Below, piece after piece: positions 1-14,639 of a stretch of DNA of 64,000 bases (its first letter is position 1; each line of letters opens with the position of its first letter). The stretch spans positions 257,501 to 321,500 of the forward strand of contig JAWDGP010001363.1 in the NCBI GenBank assembly GCA_033675545.1. The letters are read 5' to 3'. Under the pieces are notes generated by a model, which saw only the letters and a program-made list of their open reading frames with translations, was not told where the DNA came from and made no database searches. A program made the translations under genes and the position numbers. This DNA is from Elysia crispata. Lineage: Eukaryota > Mollusca > Gastropoda > Plakobranchidae.

Positions 1-58
1 TTGTGTTTGGAATTTTCATGTTGTCTCCCCATACATTCCACCATCGGCCCCATGCTTG

Positions 59-362
<304 letters not shown>

Positions 363-659
363 GACCAGAAGAGAATTGCCTCTCGGAGCTCAACCAGACC
401 GTTAGGCTGGGGCCGAGGGGTGGAAAGATGGACCAATTCTGAGACTGACGTTAGTCTGCAAACAGGAACCCCCCCCCCCCAAAAAAAAAGGTTGGTCATG
501 TTGAACATTAAATGTAAGAGACATTGGGTGGAGACGGTGGACCAAACACAAACTGGTGAAATCCTACTGCTAACAAGTTTTTCACCTGTGAAAAATACAT
601 TGTAGGTGGGAATTATGGCAAAATGTTTTGTCGAACGTAAAATCAACTCAGGTTCAAAA

Positions 660-1118
660 CGATGCAAATCTAGACTTCATTCAGATTCATTACAAGCAAG
701 TCTAGATTTCATTCAGATTCATTTCAATCAAGTCCAGATTTCATTCAGATTCATTACAAGCAAATCTAGACTTCGTTCAGGCTCATTTCAAGCAAGTGTA
801 GACTTTATTTAGGTTAATTACAAGCAAGTCTAGATTTCATTTAGGTTCATTACAAGCAAGTCTAGATTTCATTTAGGTTCATTACAAGCAAGTCCAGATT
901 TCATTCAGACTCATTACAAGCAAATCTAGACTTCATTCAGATTCATTTCAAGCAAGTCCAGATTTCATTCAGATTTATTACAAGCAAGTCTAGACTTCAT
1001 TCAGATTCATTACAAGCATATCTAATTCAGACTCATTACAAGCAAGTCTAGACTTCGTTCAGATTCATTACAAGCAAGTCTAGACTTCATTCAGATTCAT
1101 TGCAAACAAGTCAAGATT
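660..1118. repeat. 32-bp minisatellite, about 14 degenerate copies
   Basis: Units such as tctagacttcattcagattc attacaagcaag recur every 32 nt (669, 701, 733, 765 and on). Divergence is higher than in the intronic arrays, which suggests greater age. Most units contain TCTAGA. Confidence 0.9.
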
Positions 1119-1119
1119 T

Positions 1120-1829
<710 letters not shown>

Positions 1830-2310
1830 ACCCCTCTCACTTTCAAACTTTCATATAGCACCTCCTATAGTTTGTTTCATGACATGCGCGAGAACAAAAG
1901 GCGATACGGCAGTTTCAGTGACCCCTGCGCGGACGTCGTGAAGAAAGTTTTGAAACAACCAACAGCTCGATAGAAACTTCGCGCAACGCTCCGAGGGTTC
2001 GTAAATAAACAAATATGCAAAATGTCGAGCCCAAATATAAGCCTATCAAGAATGCAGCTTTACAACAAGTCTTTCTCGCCCGACCACTAATAGCAAAATA
2101 AACAGAAATATATACTAGCATAGGGGCAGCTAAGTCATTGAAAAGGATTTTCTGCAAACAGACAAGAAAATAATCAGTATGAATTGAGCAAAGCTTAGAA
2201 GTTTTTCTTTTTAATTAAAAGAAATTTTTTTAAAAAAAATTGTTTTTTTTACAATTTAGATTGACGAAATTAATTTATGATTTAGTTGTTGTTTTGTTCT
2301 TCTTGATGTC

Positions 2311-2330
2311 ATTATTACTATTACTATAGC

Positions 2331-2423
<93 letters not shown>

Positions 2424-2435
2424 CATTATTATTAT

Positions 2436-2470
<35 letters not shown>
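2311..2470. repeat. (ATT)n then (GTT)n trinucleotide array
   Basis: About 100 nt of ATT/TTA followed by about 30 nt of TTG. The complementary poly-Asn/poly-Ile frames are artefacts. Confidence 0.95.
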
Positions 2471-3665
2471 TCCAATGGTTTTATGAGATTTGGTCTTACC
2501 GTATTGTTAAGGACAACAATTTGACACCTCACATATTTTTCTTCCGCAAAAAAACATAATCACAGAAAAAAATCGTTCCGTTTTACGAGTATGTTATAAA
2601 ACATAGTTTTAACACTGGAGCTATGATAGCAAACTGTCTCCAGAAGGAAAACACACATCTCCATCCCTACTTGATACTCTCACAAACTTAGGCACTGTAG
2701 ATGGAGAGAAAAGGTTTTGCTAGATGCACCCGAGCAGATTTAAAACTAGAATGGGGACATTTTAAACTAGAATGGGGACATACAATGTACGACACGTGGT
2801 CCAGATAAAGCGAAAGGAAATAATAAATTGTGCGGAAAAATAAGCGGAAGTGAAAGTCGAGAGAAAATTAGATTTTTTATGCTTAACAAACAGGGTGTTT
2901 GTTGGTACTGCTGCGTGTCTTGAGAGCATCTCTAGATGTGTCTGATACTGTAGCAGGACATGGGGCGATTAGCTGGAATCTGTTTATTTTTCTTCCCTTC
3001 CTCCTCCCTCTTACCTATCATAACTTTTCCGCCATTTTTCCTGACCCTCATATCTTTCTCTCTTATTTACTGTCTTAGGCCTTGCTTTCGGGAGCGTCTG
3101 TGGCTGTTGGGTTGGAGCGGCCGCCATGATAATCGCCGGGCCTTGCTCCGTAGGTTCGTGCCCCGCATAGGGGGCTCATCTCTTCAGTGCTGCCTTCCGT
3201 GATGAAGGCGCAAGCTCGATATGTAAAACAGCTTGAGATAACGGGCTAAGCACAAATTCTTCTTTCACTCAATTTTCCTCGCCTTCTCCTTCCTCAATGA
3301 CTGCTTTTTTCTCCTCTTCCCAATGCCCTCTCTTCTTTTAGTATCCTCCATGAAATTTTCAATAAATAACGAAATATTGATGAGAAAAAGGTATAAAAAG
3401 TGCGCAATGTTAACGCCAAAAAGAGATAAATCATGGAGAAGCAATCTCTAGGTCTCGCTTGCTGGGACTCGAAAAAAAAATTATATTTTATACAGCAGCA
3501 AGTGTCCATAGAGAAGGTCGCATGTCCAAATATTGTCTGCAAACCGTTTCGACCAGGGGCCGCCGTAGTGTCTTCCTCGTTAAGGCCAACCGGCGAGTTT
3601 CACGCCAGGTTTTCACGCTCCACTGGCTATCGACCTCAATCACTCTATCTGACAACTTGAGCGAG

Positions 3666-3667
<2 letters not shown>
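2471..3667. other. No gene recognised
   Basis: Mixed-composition DNA with a 22-bp direct duplication near 2735-2785 (taaactagaatggggacat). Short frames here show no domain or splice support. Confidence 0.3.

Positions 3668-3728
<61 letters not shown>
3668..3728. repeat. (GA)n microsatellite
   Basis: About 60 nt of GA dinucleotides. Confidence 0.95.
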
Positions 3729-3730
<2 letters not shown>

Positions 3731-3974
3731 TCCACATGACGGACACCCCAACGTTAACAAGACGCACTGATCCAACCCATTAAAGGGAGGTAATCACACG
3801 TGGTTTGATGTCCAACTAAGGGGAACAACTTCCTGGCGATGCTGTCTCACAGAAATAGCTTGAGGAGGGTTGGATCCTTTCCTGTCTCAGGAGACAGCCA
3901 TGATTTACAGGCAACATATACTATTCGGAATGATGATGGAAATGATGAACTACCATAAATACATATCTCTATCT

Positions 3975-4002
3975 CCCTCTCACACACACACACACTTCTG
4001 TC

Positions 4003-4034
<32 letters not shown>

Positions 4035-4690
4035 ACACATACACACACACATACTTTGACTCTGTCTGTCTCTCTCACACACACACACACACACATACTT
4101 TGTCTCTCTCTCTGTCTCCCACACATACACACACACATACTTTGTCTCTGTCTCTCTCTCACACACACGCACATACTTTGTCTCTGTCTCCCACACATAC
4201 ACACACATACTTTGTCTCTGTCTCTCTCTCACACACACACACACATACTTTGTCTCTGTCTCTCTCTGTCTCCCACACATACACACACACATACTTTGTC
4301 TCTGTCGCTCTCTCACACACACACATACTTTGTCTCTGTCTCTCTCTCTCTCTCTGTCTCCCACACATACACACACACATACTTTGTCTCTGTCCGTCTC
4401 TCTCTCACACACACACATACTTTGTCCCTGTCTCTCTGTCTCTCTCACACACACACACATACTTTGTCTCTCTCTCTCTGTCTCCCACACACACACACAC
4501 ACATACTTTGTCTCTCTCTCGGTCTCCCACACATACACACACATACTTTGTCTATGTCTCTCTCTCACACACACACATACACTGTCCCTGTCTGCCTGTC
4601 TCTCTCTCTTTCTCGCTCACACTCAGTCACTGTCTCTTACTTTCTCCCTCTCTGTCTCTTCCACTCTCTCTTTCTTCTCTTCTGCTCTAT
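3975..4690. repeat. Compound CT/CA minisatellite
   Basis: Blocks of the form cacacacatactttgtctct gtctctctctc recur about 15 times with variable CT and CA lengths. Open frames on both strands (Ser-Leu-His-Thr and Met-Cys-Val repeats) follow from repeat composition and are not genes. Confidence 0.93.
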
Positions 4691-4896
4691 CTTCTCTTAG
4701 GCCATCCATTTTATTTGATTCATAGCAATAAAAAGCGGATAATAAAAAGGAAATACGACCATATCTAGGAAAAACCAGCTAGAGCAAAAGAATTTGAAAT
4801 TTTCACTTCAGGCACTCTAACCAAAGAAAAAACAAATTATAAAAAAAAAAATTTAGACCATGGGAAAAAAAGTGGACATTGTCTTGTCTGGATCCG

Positions 4897-4901
<5 letters not shown>

Positions 4902-4970
<69 letters not shown>

Positions 4971-4999
4971 TGAGTGAGTGAGAGAGACAGAGAGTGAGA
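4902..4999. repeat. (GA)n microsatellite with GT interruptions
   Basis: About 65 nt of pure GA, then gagtgagtgag variants. Confidence 0.93.
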
Positions 5000-5074
5000 G
5001 AGAGGTAAAGAGTAACAGAGAGACAGACTGACAGACTTTGAGGGAGAGAAAAAAATACAGAATGAATGGATCAT

Positions 5075-6560
5075 GATTATAACACTAATAATGATGAAGA
5101 TGATGATAATGATAGAGTAAAGAAATAATTGTCACAGAACTGGAATGGGATCTGTATTAATATAAAGCTAAATGTTTTGATGTGTGTGTGTTTTAAAAAA
5201 TCTCACTCGCTTTGAACCTAAATATCTCAACTCTTTGTCCTGTACTCTTGGTTAACTAAGGGCTACAAACCACAAGGAAATGGAAATAACATATTTTATA
5301 AAAAAGATAACAAGCGCAGCTCGAATGAACGTCTCATCTCATCAGAAGATTCGGCAGAGAAACAGAATCACGGAGACGGAGATGGTTAGGGTTCTCAGGC
5401 GATATCTGATCTGATGATTAAGTTTATCACAGAAACCAGGAGGTCCACAGGGTAAACTAGCAAACAAAGCATGCGACCTTGAGCGTTGACGCAATAGAGA
5501 AGGTTTCCCCTCAAGTTTTTAAATACACAACCAACAAAAAGAAAGAAAAAAAGTGTTGGGCCATGGTATGATTGGTATCCGGAAAAAAAAAAAAGAAATA
5601 AAGAAGAATGTGGCGTATTACTGGTGTGATTGGTTGCTGGGCGTGAGGGGAAGAATACCCTAGAGGGGAGAGAGGCTTCTCACAGTCACACCAGGGGCCG
5701 CGATCTATCTTCTTGTTCCATTTTGTGATGTATTGATTTTCTTTCTTCTTACTCCTTCAGTTTGAGGAAACAACTTCCCCCGGGGTCTTAGGTCCTTGCC
5801 GATTTTAGAGCGAACGATTTAATATTGCGCGGATGTAAATGATCCAAAGAGAAAGAGTTATGAAGAAGACGGTTTGATTTTGATTTGCCTCCAACCAGAC
5901 TCGCAGAGCTGAAGATACGCCTCGCTTTGCTCCAGCCCGGGATCTTCGGGGTCTCGCAGGACAAGCTAAGCTAAGGGACGTGCGCTTTTTGATGAGTTGG
6001 TTGTTTTTTCAACTCTTTCATTTTATTGGAAATCACTGGAAGACAAACTGAGAACAAAAAGAATAAATTTTTAAAGGCAAAAACATAAGTTCCTGAGATG
6101 AAGTTTACTAACGTTGTAAACTAATACCACTCAGGACAAGCGCCTGACCTGAATCCGGGATGATAATATAATCGTTGGAGAAGTAAAGACATAAAAAGCT
6201 TTAATATATTGGTCTTTTTACATTGTATTCTAATGATTGTTTTTTCATGTCCATCACTTTAGGAGACAGTGAAAGTAAGGGGCGGCAAAGTATGCTTAAG
6301 TCTTAACAGAAAACGATACCAGTGTTGCAATATGGCAAATCTGAAAGCCGTAAACAAACATACTGGACAATGCGACCAAGAGACCCGAATATAAAAACAA
6401 GTAAAGAAGACTTGCAACTCTTTAATTGATAGCTTGGGTTCAACCCCAAACCCAATGACCTCACAGGCAAAGATACACAATCTAGTAGTTTTGGGAGAGA
6501 CAACGAAGAGGAAGATTGAACCACCTGATGCGGGTCAAAAGTCCGAGACGGGATGGCATC
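5075..6560. other. No gene recognised
   Basis: Unique-looking sequence, locally GC-rich at 5640-5960. I found no long frame, domain or convincing exon on either strand. Confidence 0.3.
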
Positions 6561-6914
6561 TGACAAGATTCTAATTACCACCATTAGCCGTAATCTGACT
6601 ATGCTCAGGTCTGGATTCTTACTCTGACAAACAATAATCTAAATACCACAAAAAGAGATTGCCTCACTATGCTCATGGCTAGATCCTAAGAAGCAACAAA
6701 TGAGCTGATATATCTCATCATATTCATATCTGGGTTCCAAAACTGGCAGCAAGATTCTAACTACCACCAATAGATGTGGTCTTACTATGTTCATGTCTGG
6801 ATTCTAAAACTGACAAGATTCTAATTACCACCATAAGAGATGACCTCTTTATATTTATGTCTGAGTTTTAGAACCCAAAACACGATTCTATTTACCACCA
6901 TAAAAGAAAACATA

Positions 6915-8255
6915 ATCACTGTGTTCATGTCTGGATTCTAAAACTAATAATATTCCAAGTCCCAACCATGAGAGATGATATCACTGTGTTCATGTCTGGA
7001 TTCTAAAACTAATAATATTCCAAGTCACAACCATGAGAGATGATATCACTGTGTTCATGTCTGGATTCTAAAACTAATAATATTCCAAGTCCCAACCATG
7101 AGAGATGATATCACTGTGTTCATGTCTGGATTCTAAAACTAACAATATTCCAAGTCCCAACCATGAGAGATGATATCACTGTGTTCATGTCTGGATTCTA
7201 AAACTAATAATATTCCAAGTCACAACCATGAGAGATGATATCACTGTGTTCATGTCTGGATTCTAAAACTAATAATATTCCAAGTCACAACCATGAGAGA
7301 TGATATCACTGTGTTCATGTCTGGATTCTAAAACTAATAATATTCCAAGTCACAACCATGAGAGATGATATCACTGTGTTCATGTCTGGATTCTAAAACT
7401 AATAATATTCCAAGTCACAACCATGAGAGATGATATCACTGTGTTCATGTCTGGATTCTAAAACTAATAATATTCCAAGTCACAACCATGAGAGATGATA
7501 TCACTGTGTTCATGTCTGGATTCTAAAACTAATAATATTCCAAGTCACAACCATGAGAGATGATATCACTGTGTTCATGTCTGGATTCTAAAACTAATAA
7601 TATTCCAAGTCACAACCATGAGAGATGATATCACTGTGTTCATGTCTGGATTCTAAAACTAATAATATTCCAAGTCACAACCATGAGAGATGATATCACT
7701 GTGTTCATGTCTGGATTCTAAAACTAATAATATTCCAAGTCACAACCATGAGAGATGATATCACTGTGTTCATGTCTGGATTCTAAAACTAATAATATTC
7801 CAAGTCACAACCATGAGAGATGATATCACTGTGTTCATGTCTGGATTCTAAAACTAATAATATTCCAAGTCACAACCATGAGAGATGATATCACTGTGTT
7901 CATGTCTGGATTCTAAAACTAATAATATTCCAAGTCACAACCATGAGAGATGATATCACTGTGTTCATGTCTGGATTCTAAAACTAATAATATTCCAAGT
8001 CACAACCATGAGAGATGATATCACTGTGTTCATGTCTGGATTCTAAAACTAATAATATTCCAAGTCACAACCATGAGAGATGATATCACTGTGTTCATGT
8101 CTGGATTCTAAAACTAACAATATTCCAAGTCACAACCATGAGAGATGATATCACTGTGTTCATGTCTGGATTCTAAAACTAATAATATTCCAAGTCCCAA
8201 CCATGAGAGATGATATCACTGTGTTCAAGTCTGGATTCTAAAACTAACAAGATGT
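6915..8255. repeat. 65-bp satellite, about 21 near-identical copies
   Basis: Unit starts taataatattccaagtcaca and ends catgtctggattctaaaac. The phrase gtgttcatgtctggattcta recurs every 65 nt from 6921 to 8221. Older, diverged relatives (ctcatgtctggattct with accaccat) extend left to about 6580. Confidence 0.95.
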
Positions 8256-8279
8256 CTGCACCTCTATCGCTTCAGGGTT

Positions 8280-9005
8280 AGTGAGGCTCAGATCGAGGGC
8301 CCTCTGACTGAGTGTTGATCCCCACTTCAGACGGGTCGGAATCATTCTTGAGAGCAATTTTTTTTTTTAAATGGAATAAAAAAGAAAGTGACAACAGAAC
8401 TCAAAAAGTTTAAAGTTTCTGACATGGCAAAAAAGTATTTGCATTTTTTAAATCGCCTTAAGGGCAGCTTAAAAATGATGATTTTCTATGCGTGAGCTTG
8501 GCATCATGATGAACCAGATTTTAAACCAGGTCATGTGACGACGGTACATGAAATCCTCCAAACCACAGACAAGAATGCGCTCATTGAGATGTGGAAACTT
8601 ACAAAACCGACAGGCACTGGTTTCAAACATCGGTCAACTTTGATCAAGGGGGGAAAAAGAGGGAACTCAATTAATGAACGCGTAGTTGAGTCTGATCCAC
8701 ACGGTGAAAGCTTTGAAAAACTGAAGTTTTCTGCAGGGCTGTGGTAGTGAAGCTCTTTGTAAAGAGGATTACTTGCCCTGAGACATGGTACACATGGGTT
8801 TTGCATTAGAGTTGTAGTTATGAGAGAATGTGAGTGACAGATGATGTGAGAACGGGAGAGAATGAGAGAGGGAGTAGGGGAGAGAAAAAGGAAGAAAGAC
8901 ATTGAAAGAAGATAGAGATGGTGAGTAAGAAAGATGGGCAGAAAGAGGACAGAACGAAATCTATCTGTTTTCCCTCACATCTATCTCTGTATTTCGATCT
9001 TCTTA
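8280..9005. other. No gene recognised
   Basis: One 70-codon forward frame (8535-8747) lacks recognisable motifs. The remainder is AT-rich to GA-rich. Confidence 0.25.
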
Positions 9006-9007
9006 TC

Positions 9008-9138
<131 letters not shown>

Positions 9139-9188
9139 CGCAACAGGCAGTTTTGTCGGTTAAAAATAGGGGACGATTAATTCAGGAT

Positions 9189-9276
9189 GTCATAAACTCG
9201 GAATCATAAATGTCGACAACGGGCGGAATTATGTCATAAACTCGGAATCATAAATGTCGACAACGGGCGGAATTAT
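9189..9276. repeat. 44-bp tandem duplication
   Basis: gtcataaactcggaatcata...gggcggaattat occurs twice head to tail. Contains CG-rich sequence unlike its surroundings. Confidence 0.9.
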
Positions 9277-9435
9277 TCAAATGGCGAGCTCGAATCAACC
9301 CTTCTCCCTGGCTTGATGGCAGACACGTTCCCCCCTCTCCCCCCGCGATCGCTTTCAAATATCGGACACAGAGAGACAGACAGAGAGAGAAAGGGAGGGG
9401 AGGATAGACAAGGGGGTGGGGGAAAGAGAAAGAGA

Positions 9436-9437
<2 letters not shown>

Positions 9438-9507
<70 letters not shown>
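9438..9507. repeat. (GA)n microsatellite
   Basis: About 70 nt of GA following a looser GGGA/GACA-rich lead. Confidence 0.95.
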
Positions 9508-9510
<3 letters not shown>

Positions 9511-10427
9511 CCAAATTAGTTATGTAGTCCAGTGGCCGACATAATAACGATAAAGAAAAGAAAACCAGCACTCTATTTGCGAACTACTAGTTTATTGCCT
9601 TTCCAGAATTATTATCAGGAGAGGAAGCCCACTAAGACGCCGCCGCTCCAATACTGCTCCAATAAATCTCTCCATACTTCAATTAATGCGAGTGTTGTCC
9701 CGTGTTCTAACGGTCTCTCTCCCCGCGGTTTTTACCACTAACCACTAGATCTACGCTTCCCAACAGTTTGGGTTTTTCTACACTTTTAGACCCGAGATCC
9801 CCGATGGCGTGAGGTTTGAAGTACCGCTGCGACATTGCTTGGTGAAGTGGGATCAGAGCGGTCCCCTCACATTACTCTATAATTATGTTGGATTTTTTTA
9901 TAAACCAGTTTAGATTCCAAGCAGCGGTTCTTTAAATTGTCGATCAGTACTTGTGTATCACCTCCCTTATTGTGGACACAAAATTCATATACCTTTCAAA
10001 TATTTTCTCTTTTTAATCAATTTCAAGGAATGAAAAAAATGGGAAAAATTATTCAAATGTTCCATTTGTCTTAGAATGATTGACGGTTTAATCCCTCATT
10101 TTCTCTCTCTCAAACACGACCATTCTGCAGCTCTCATTCAGGGCAGATCTTTTGAAGTGGGCTTCCAAAATATCCCTCTACCGGGGACAGCGCTCTTTAT
10201 GCACCCGAAAGAGCCGTTGGTTGCGCCTCACGTCTCATCATCAAAACACGTTTGAAAAAAAAAAAAATGGGGGGGGGGGGGGGTGTTAGTCATAAGTAGT
10301 GGCATTCAGAAAGAAGAAATGAAACACGATCGCTTGCATAGATAGACTGCATCTGTGGCTGGTTTGCCTCGGGCAGAGGCGAACCGGAGCTAAGAGAAGC
10401 TCTTGGTTTAGAGTGGTTTGGAGGGTG

Positions 10428-11320
10428 AAGCATGGCTAGAATCAAAGAGAAACCAACACTTGTGTTTAAGATGACCATAATCAAAGAGAAGTCAACTCTT
10501 GTGTTTGATCCTTGTGTCTAAGAATGACCAGAATCAAAAAGACACCAACACTTGTGTTTGACCCCTGTATCTAAGAATGGCCATAATCAAAGAGGAACGA
10601 ACACTTATGTTTGACCCCTGTATCTAAGAATGGCCAGAATCAAAGACAAACCATCATTTGTGTTTAACCCTTGTGTCTAAGAATGACCAGAATCAAAGAG
10701 ACACCATCACTTGTGGCTGATCCTTATGTCTAAGAATGGCCAGAATAAAAGAGACACCATCACTTGTGTCTGATCCTTGTGTCTAAGAATGGCCAGAATC
10801 AAAGAGACACCAACACTTGTGTTTGACCCCTGTATCTAAGAATGGCTAGAATCAAAGAGGAACGAACACTTATGTTTGACCCTTGTGTCTAAAAATGACC
10901 AGAATCAAAGAGACACCATCACTTGTGTCTGATCCTTGTGTCTGAAAATGGCCAGACTCAAAATGACACCATCACTTGTGTTTGACCCCTGTATCTAAGA
11001 ATGGCAAGAATCAAAGAGGAACGAACACTTTTGTTTGACCCTTGTGTCTGGGAATGGTCAGAATCAAAGAGAAATCATCACTTGTGTTTGACACTTGTGT
11101 GTAAGAATAGCCAGAATCAAAGAGAAACCAACATTTGTGTTTGACCCCTGTGTGTAAGAATGGCCAGAATCAAAGAGGAACGAACACTTTTGTTTGACCC
11201 TTGTGTCTGGGAATGGCCAGAATCAAAGAGAAACCAACATCTGTGTTTGATCCTTGAGTCTGAGAATGGCCAGAATCAAAGAGAAACCAACACTTTTGTT
11301 TGATCCTTGTGTCTTAGAAT
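10428..11320. repeat. 53-bp degenerate minisatellite, about 17 copies
   Basis: Units such as agaatggccagaatcaaaga gacaccatcacttgtg tttgacccttgtgtcta recur every 53-54 nt with many substitutions, so the array is old relative to the 65-bp satellite. Confidence 0.9.
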
Positions 11321-11863
11321 GCTGGAAACATGGAGGATCTAAGAACAATTTCTAAACAAGAAGGGAGGAAGAGAGCCAAGACCCACGGAGGTCAGGTTTA
11401 CCCTCGCCGAATCGACTTCATTACTATTGAGATTATGCTGTTGGCTCGATTTGAGTTTCCGACGGTCAATTTCGCAGAATCCCTTCCAATTTCCTTAATG
11501 AGAGTGGACGGTGGGTGGTTCAGGCTCGAGGTGTTGACGTATGAACGGACTCTGCTACATAATTAAGCAGAGCGCCTCAGGGCCAGTGAGAGACGACTCG
11601 GGGCGGCCTCTATAGCATGGTGTCTCTAGCTCAAAACACCAAGCAGCACTTGGCCAGCGATGCTCCAGCGAGAATCGACGAGGATGGAGATCTTTTTTAT
11701 GGCATTCAATTTCAATAACCACATGGGAGCCGGAGCTAATGAGAATCTTAAAACAAAATCAAACAAAAAGGAAATGGAACATAAAATGGGAGAGAGATGA
11801 CATTAGCCAGCTAATATCCGGTCTCTTCACCAGTCGGAGTATTCAACCCACAGAGACGATGGG

Positions 11864-11874
11864 TTTTTTTTTTT

Positions 11875-11905
<31 letters not shown>

Positions 11906-11908
11906 GGG
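11864..11908. repeat. T21-G24 homopolymer junction
   Basis: A run of 21 T directly followed by 24 G. Similar junctions occur at 12171-12240, 10255-10283 and (as C12A9) 469-489. Confidence 0.9.
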
Positions 11909-12170
11909 AGGCATGGGAGGGTATGGAAATGTGGTTACAGTCTACATAGCTAAGTGTTGCAACGCCATACGATAGTAGCGCGTCTTATTTTTTTTTTACT
12001 GTCCCCTAAGTTTTAGAAACGCAATGGCATGACAGAGTTTAGAGAATACAGAGGAAAGGACAAATGAAACCAGTGAGAGTGAACGCAGGTCTGTAACGTC
12101 ACTCTGTCTGTTAGCGACTCGTTGCTGTCATCTCCTGGTTTGTGTAGAAGTAACATTAGCACATACTAGG

Positions 12171-12240
12171 TTTTTTTTTTTTTTTTTTTTGTTTGTTTTT
12201 TTTTTTTTTTTTTTTTTTTTTTGGGGGGGGGGGGGGGGGG
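12171..12240. repeat. T-rich run then G18
   Basis: About 52 nt of T with two single G interruptions, then 18 G. Confidence 0.9.
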
Positions 12241-12249
12241 TATTTTTGG

Positions 12250-13600
12250 TTTCAGAAAGTTTGTCAATATGCTCCAAGATTTGTAATCACACTGGTAAGG
12301 GCATTTGGTCTTTCATTTCCTGGTTGATGGCATAAGAACCTCCAGTGATATAAATTGTTTTCTATCTGGAGCAGACACGAGACCTTTGAACTTTGAGGGT
12401 GGACAGCGAGAATTTTCGGTCTGATTGTGGTCATCTTCTGTGGAGAGATGCACAACTTTCTCCTTGGGTCTTTCTTTGATCTGCTCTAAATTGGTCACTT
12501 GGGATTTACAGAAATACAAGCGATTTCTCTGGTGACTCCCACAAGTAGTTGTGAAAGTGAAGAGAGAGGTTGATATTGATCCGCAATGGAGAGATAGAGA
12601 GAAAAATTGCCAATGATTTACGAATTAAACAAATATCAGTTCAAGGATAAAGAGAAATATTTACCCACAAGCGTATTGTTGAGATAGATAGAAAGGCAAA
12701 GAATAATTTGCAAAAATAACGAAAAATAGATTTTGAGAGATAAGACAGCTTACGAATGGCCCTCACACTTATTAGCAGACATAAATGTAAACATTATTCT
12801 TGATGACTCAATGACGTCGTTCTAGAGGTTGAGAGAAGGGTATCTAAAGGCCTCAATAAATTTTTTTAGGGCCCCATACCTTTGATGATGTAGAGATGAG
12901 ACAAATGTTTCTTATGAGTTAACGAATGTCTGACGAGAGAACGACGAACGTTCAGATGATTCAAAGAGCACACCCAAAAACACAGACAGAGAGGCAGATA
13001 AAGATAGAAAGATCGATCGTGAGAGAAAGGTATATGAAGGTACAGAGAGACAGACACTAAGTTAAAACGATCGAGCCAGACCGACGCTACAAGCGATATC
13101 TGTAGTAACTTCCCTGAAAACACTTTGCGATCAAAACCTCGCACTCATCTCACACTCATCGCACACTCACACAGCCTTACACGATACATCTAGAGCATCC
13201 ATCGAATTCTCTTCCGCCAGCTCCAGATGCCAGACCGGGCGTTTAATTAAAATATATTGTGGTGATAGATAGCAGCATAGCGAGGATGTATGAACGGGGC
13301 ATGAAGCGAGGGCCCCGGTTTGGATTTCGAGTAATGGTTGGAATCAGGATTAAATCGAGATCTGGTCATCGGCTTTCTTGGCTGTTTGAATAATTCATGG
13401 TGGCTTTCAAAGACGTGTTGAGGCCAGAAAAACAAGAAATTACAATCGAGAGAAAAACCGGGTTGGAGTGGGGTTGGGGAGGCTGATCTCAAGTCAAAGA
13501 GGGTACTACATGGATAATGACTGAAGAAACAAAAACCCTCGCAGCTTACATTGATCTATAGAAATTTGGGTAGCAAGGTGGATACACAAAAGATAGATTC
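12250..13600. other. No gene confirmed
   Basis: Minus-strand frames at 12264-12519 read like possible coding sequence (TNLEQIKERPKEKVVHL) but match no family I recognise and lack clear splice context. The rest shows only short frames. Confidence 0.25.
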
Positions 13601-13617
13601 ACTGGGTATTAGCAGAC

Positions 13618-13982
13618 AGAAAAGAGATACAGATAGCAATCAAGATAGATTGAAAGATAGAGACCGACAGATAGTAAGATTCATGGAAAGATAGACGTGT
13701 ATATGGCTAGATACATAGGTAGATATATAGATAGGTAGATTGACAGACAGGGGGATAGATAGATAGAAAGATAGACAGGCACACAGAGAGAAAGACAGAC
13801 ATATAGACAGATAGACAGGCAGACAGATAAAGAGATAGGCAGATAGACAGATAGATACAGACAGATCGGCAGATAGACACATAGACAGAAAAGCAGATCG
13901 ATAGATAGATAAACAGACAGACAGATAGATAGACAGGCAGACTGATAGATTGATAAATAGACAGATAGATAGATAGATAGAT
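13618..13982. repeat. (GATA/GACA)n microsatellite
   Basis: Irregular gatagata and gacagaca blocks over about 360 nt; a weaker GATA patch follows at 14540-14620. Confidence 0.92.
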
Positions 13983-14639
13983 GTAAAAGGTAATTTCTGG
14001 AGTTTTGAGCCTCCTACTTCAAAGCTATGAACCATTCTACTAACTTTTGCGTTTTCGTACCGTTTTTTTTTTTTTTATCTCGCTGTCTGTTGATGTTGTT
14101 GTTGGTGTTGTTGTTGTTGTTGCTGCTGTTGTTGTTTTGCGCAATATTCTCGTTATTTGTTGAGCACTTTATTCAACGTGTTATTGCAACTACACTTTAA
14201 TATATAAATAGATCGGCTGACAGGCAGATAAAGGAACAACTACAACATGATAAATACTTGGATATACTAATTCATACAGATAGATAAATCAAACATAAAT
14301 GAAGAAAGATAAGCAGCTAGACTAATTGATGGAATGACTGTATAAAGTTCGATAGATAGAGAGAAACTGCATATACAGAAGATACAAAATTTATTATATT
14401 TTTTTTTCTTCTCTGGTGTACGTATACGCAACATGGTACGTTTAAAGCTTTTCTGACACAGGACTCTTGCAAACCTAAGGTTGGATCCCAATATCTCCTG
14501 ATAGGAGGGGTGGGTCTCTAGTAATACATCTACCGGTGCTCCGTGTAGATAGATATGAAGAGATAGATGTGGGTAAGTCGGTAGGTAGGCAGGTACGTGG
14601 ATATACAGATAGATAGATAGATCATTATGAAAGTAGGTG

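Noticed and set aside
3870..4768. Long frames on both strands over the CT/CA array
   Set aside because: Repeat-driven openness on both strands with no domain or codon signal.
8535..8747. 70-codon forward frame
   Set aside because: Short, no motif and a similar-length frame on the other strand; cannot be told from chance.
12264..12519. Minus-strand frames with possible coding character
   Set aside because: No recognised homology, overlapping frames of equal quality, and no matching splice partners nearby.
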